Shown: piece after piece, positions 6,533 through 6,795 of the stretch
Layout of the letters: the number at the start of each line of letters is the position of its first letter
How positions within the stretch are numbered: the stretch's first letter is position 1
NCBI GenBank assembly: GCA_030040215.1
Contig: JASHUD010000064.1
Location: 1 to 6,795 of the forward strand
Direction of reading: 5' to 3'
DNA length: 6,795 nucleotides
Source: Methylovirgula sp.
GTDB taxonomy: Bacteria > Pseudomonadota > Alphaproteobacteria > Rhizobiales > Beijerinckiaceae
The notes under the pieces: model-generated
Databases searched by the model: none
Told to the model about the DNA's origin: nothing
What the model saw: only the letters and a program-made list of their open reading frames with translations
Made by a program: the position numbers and the translations under genes

Positions 6533-6795
6533 CGCAGCTTCAGCGTCGAGAGACCGATGAGGGCAAGAACGAAAGCGATAATCCAGAACCGCACCACGAC
6601 CTGCGCTTCCGACCAGCCGAGCTGCTCGAAATGATGATGGATCGGGGCCATTCTGAAAACCCGCTTGCCGGTCAATTTATAAGAGCCGACCTGAACGATC
6701 ACCGAGAGCGCCTCGACGACGAACAATCCGCCGACAATGGCGAGCACGATCTCGTGCTTGACCGCGACCGCGATCGTGCCAAGCAGTCCGCCCAA
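6529..6795 (-). CDS. mraY: Phospho-MurNAc-pentapeptide transferase MraY, C-terminal 88 residues (cut by window edge)
   Basis: MraY is a polytopic inner-membrane enzyme that transfers phospho-MurNAc-pentapeptide from UDP to undecaprenyl phosphate, making lipid I. The visible part has the family-diagnostic MAPIHHHFE (49-57 of the fragment), the preceding LTGKRVFR and the typical C-terminal GLSTLKLR. Two hydrophobic segments lie at about residues 15-37 and 66-86. The first codon at the window edge is TTG, read as an internal Leu and not as a start, because MraY is normally about 360 residues and the rest lies beyond the edge. The TGA stop (6531-6529) overlaps the start of murD, consistent with one transcript. 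Confidence 0.95.
   Translation of the reverse strand: MGGLLGTIAVAVKHEIVLAIVGGLFVVEALSVIVQVGSYKLTGKRVFRMAPIHHHFEQLGWSEAQVVVRFWIIAFVLALIGLSTLKLR

Overview
This window is a run of peptidoglycan-synthesis and cell-division genes from the dcw (division and cell wall) cluster of a GC-rich alphaproteobacterium. All genes lie on the minus strand, so transcription runs from high to low coordinates. The order mraY - murD - ftsW - murG - murC - murB and the sequence style of FtsW, MurB and MurD fit the Rhizobiales/Hyphomicrobiales best. That placement rests on recalled family features, not on a search.

Layout in transcription order: the last 88 codons of mraY (cut by the right edge), murD, ftsW, murG, murC and murB, then a 97-bp gap and the first 114 codons of a molybdate-type ABC permease gene (modB, cut by the left edge). 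The first four junctions are very tight. mraY/murD, ftsW/murG and murG/murC overlap through ATGA-type stop/start fusions, and murD/ftsW are 11 bp apart with a strong Shine-Dalgarno sequence. The murC-murB junction is the exception: 118 bp, mostly filled by a nested palindromic element.

Together the proteins cover most of the cytoplasmic and membrane route to lipid II and its polymerisation. MurB makes UDP-MurNAc, MurC adds L-Ala and MurD adds D-Glu. MraY and MurG build lipid I and lipid II on the inner membrane. FtsW is the septal SEDS glycosyltransferase. All conserved motifs I checked are intact.

No previously undescribed system is visible; this is conserved housekeeping DNA. The points worth a second look are (a) the palindromic element between murC and murB, which also structures the murB translation start and carries a 41-codon frame linking both genes, and (b) the end of the cluster after murB, where ddl-ftsQ-ftsA-ftsZ would be usual in this group but a modB-like permease follows instead.
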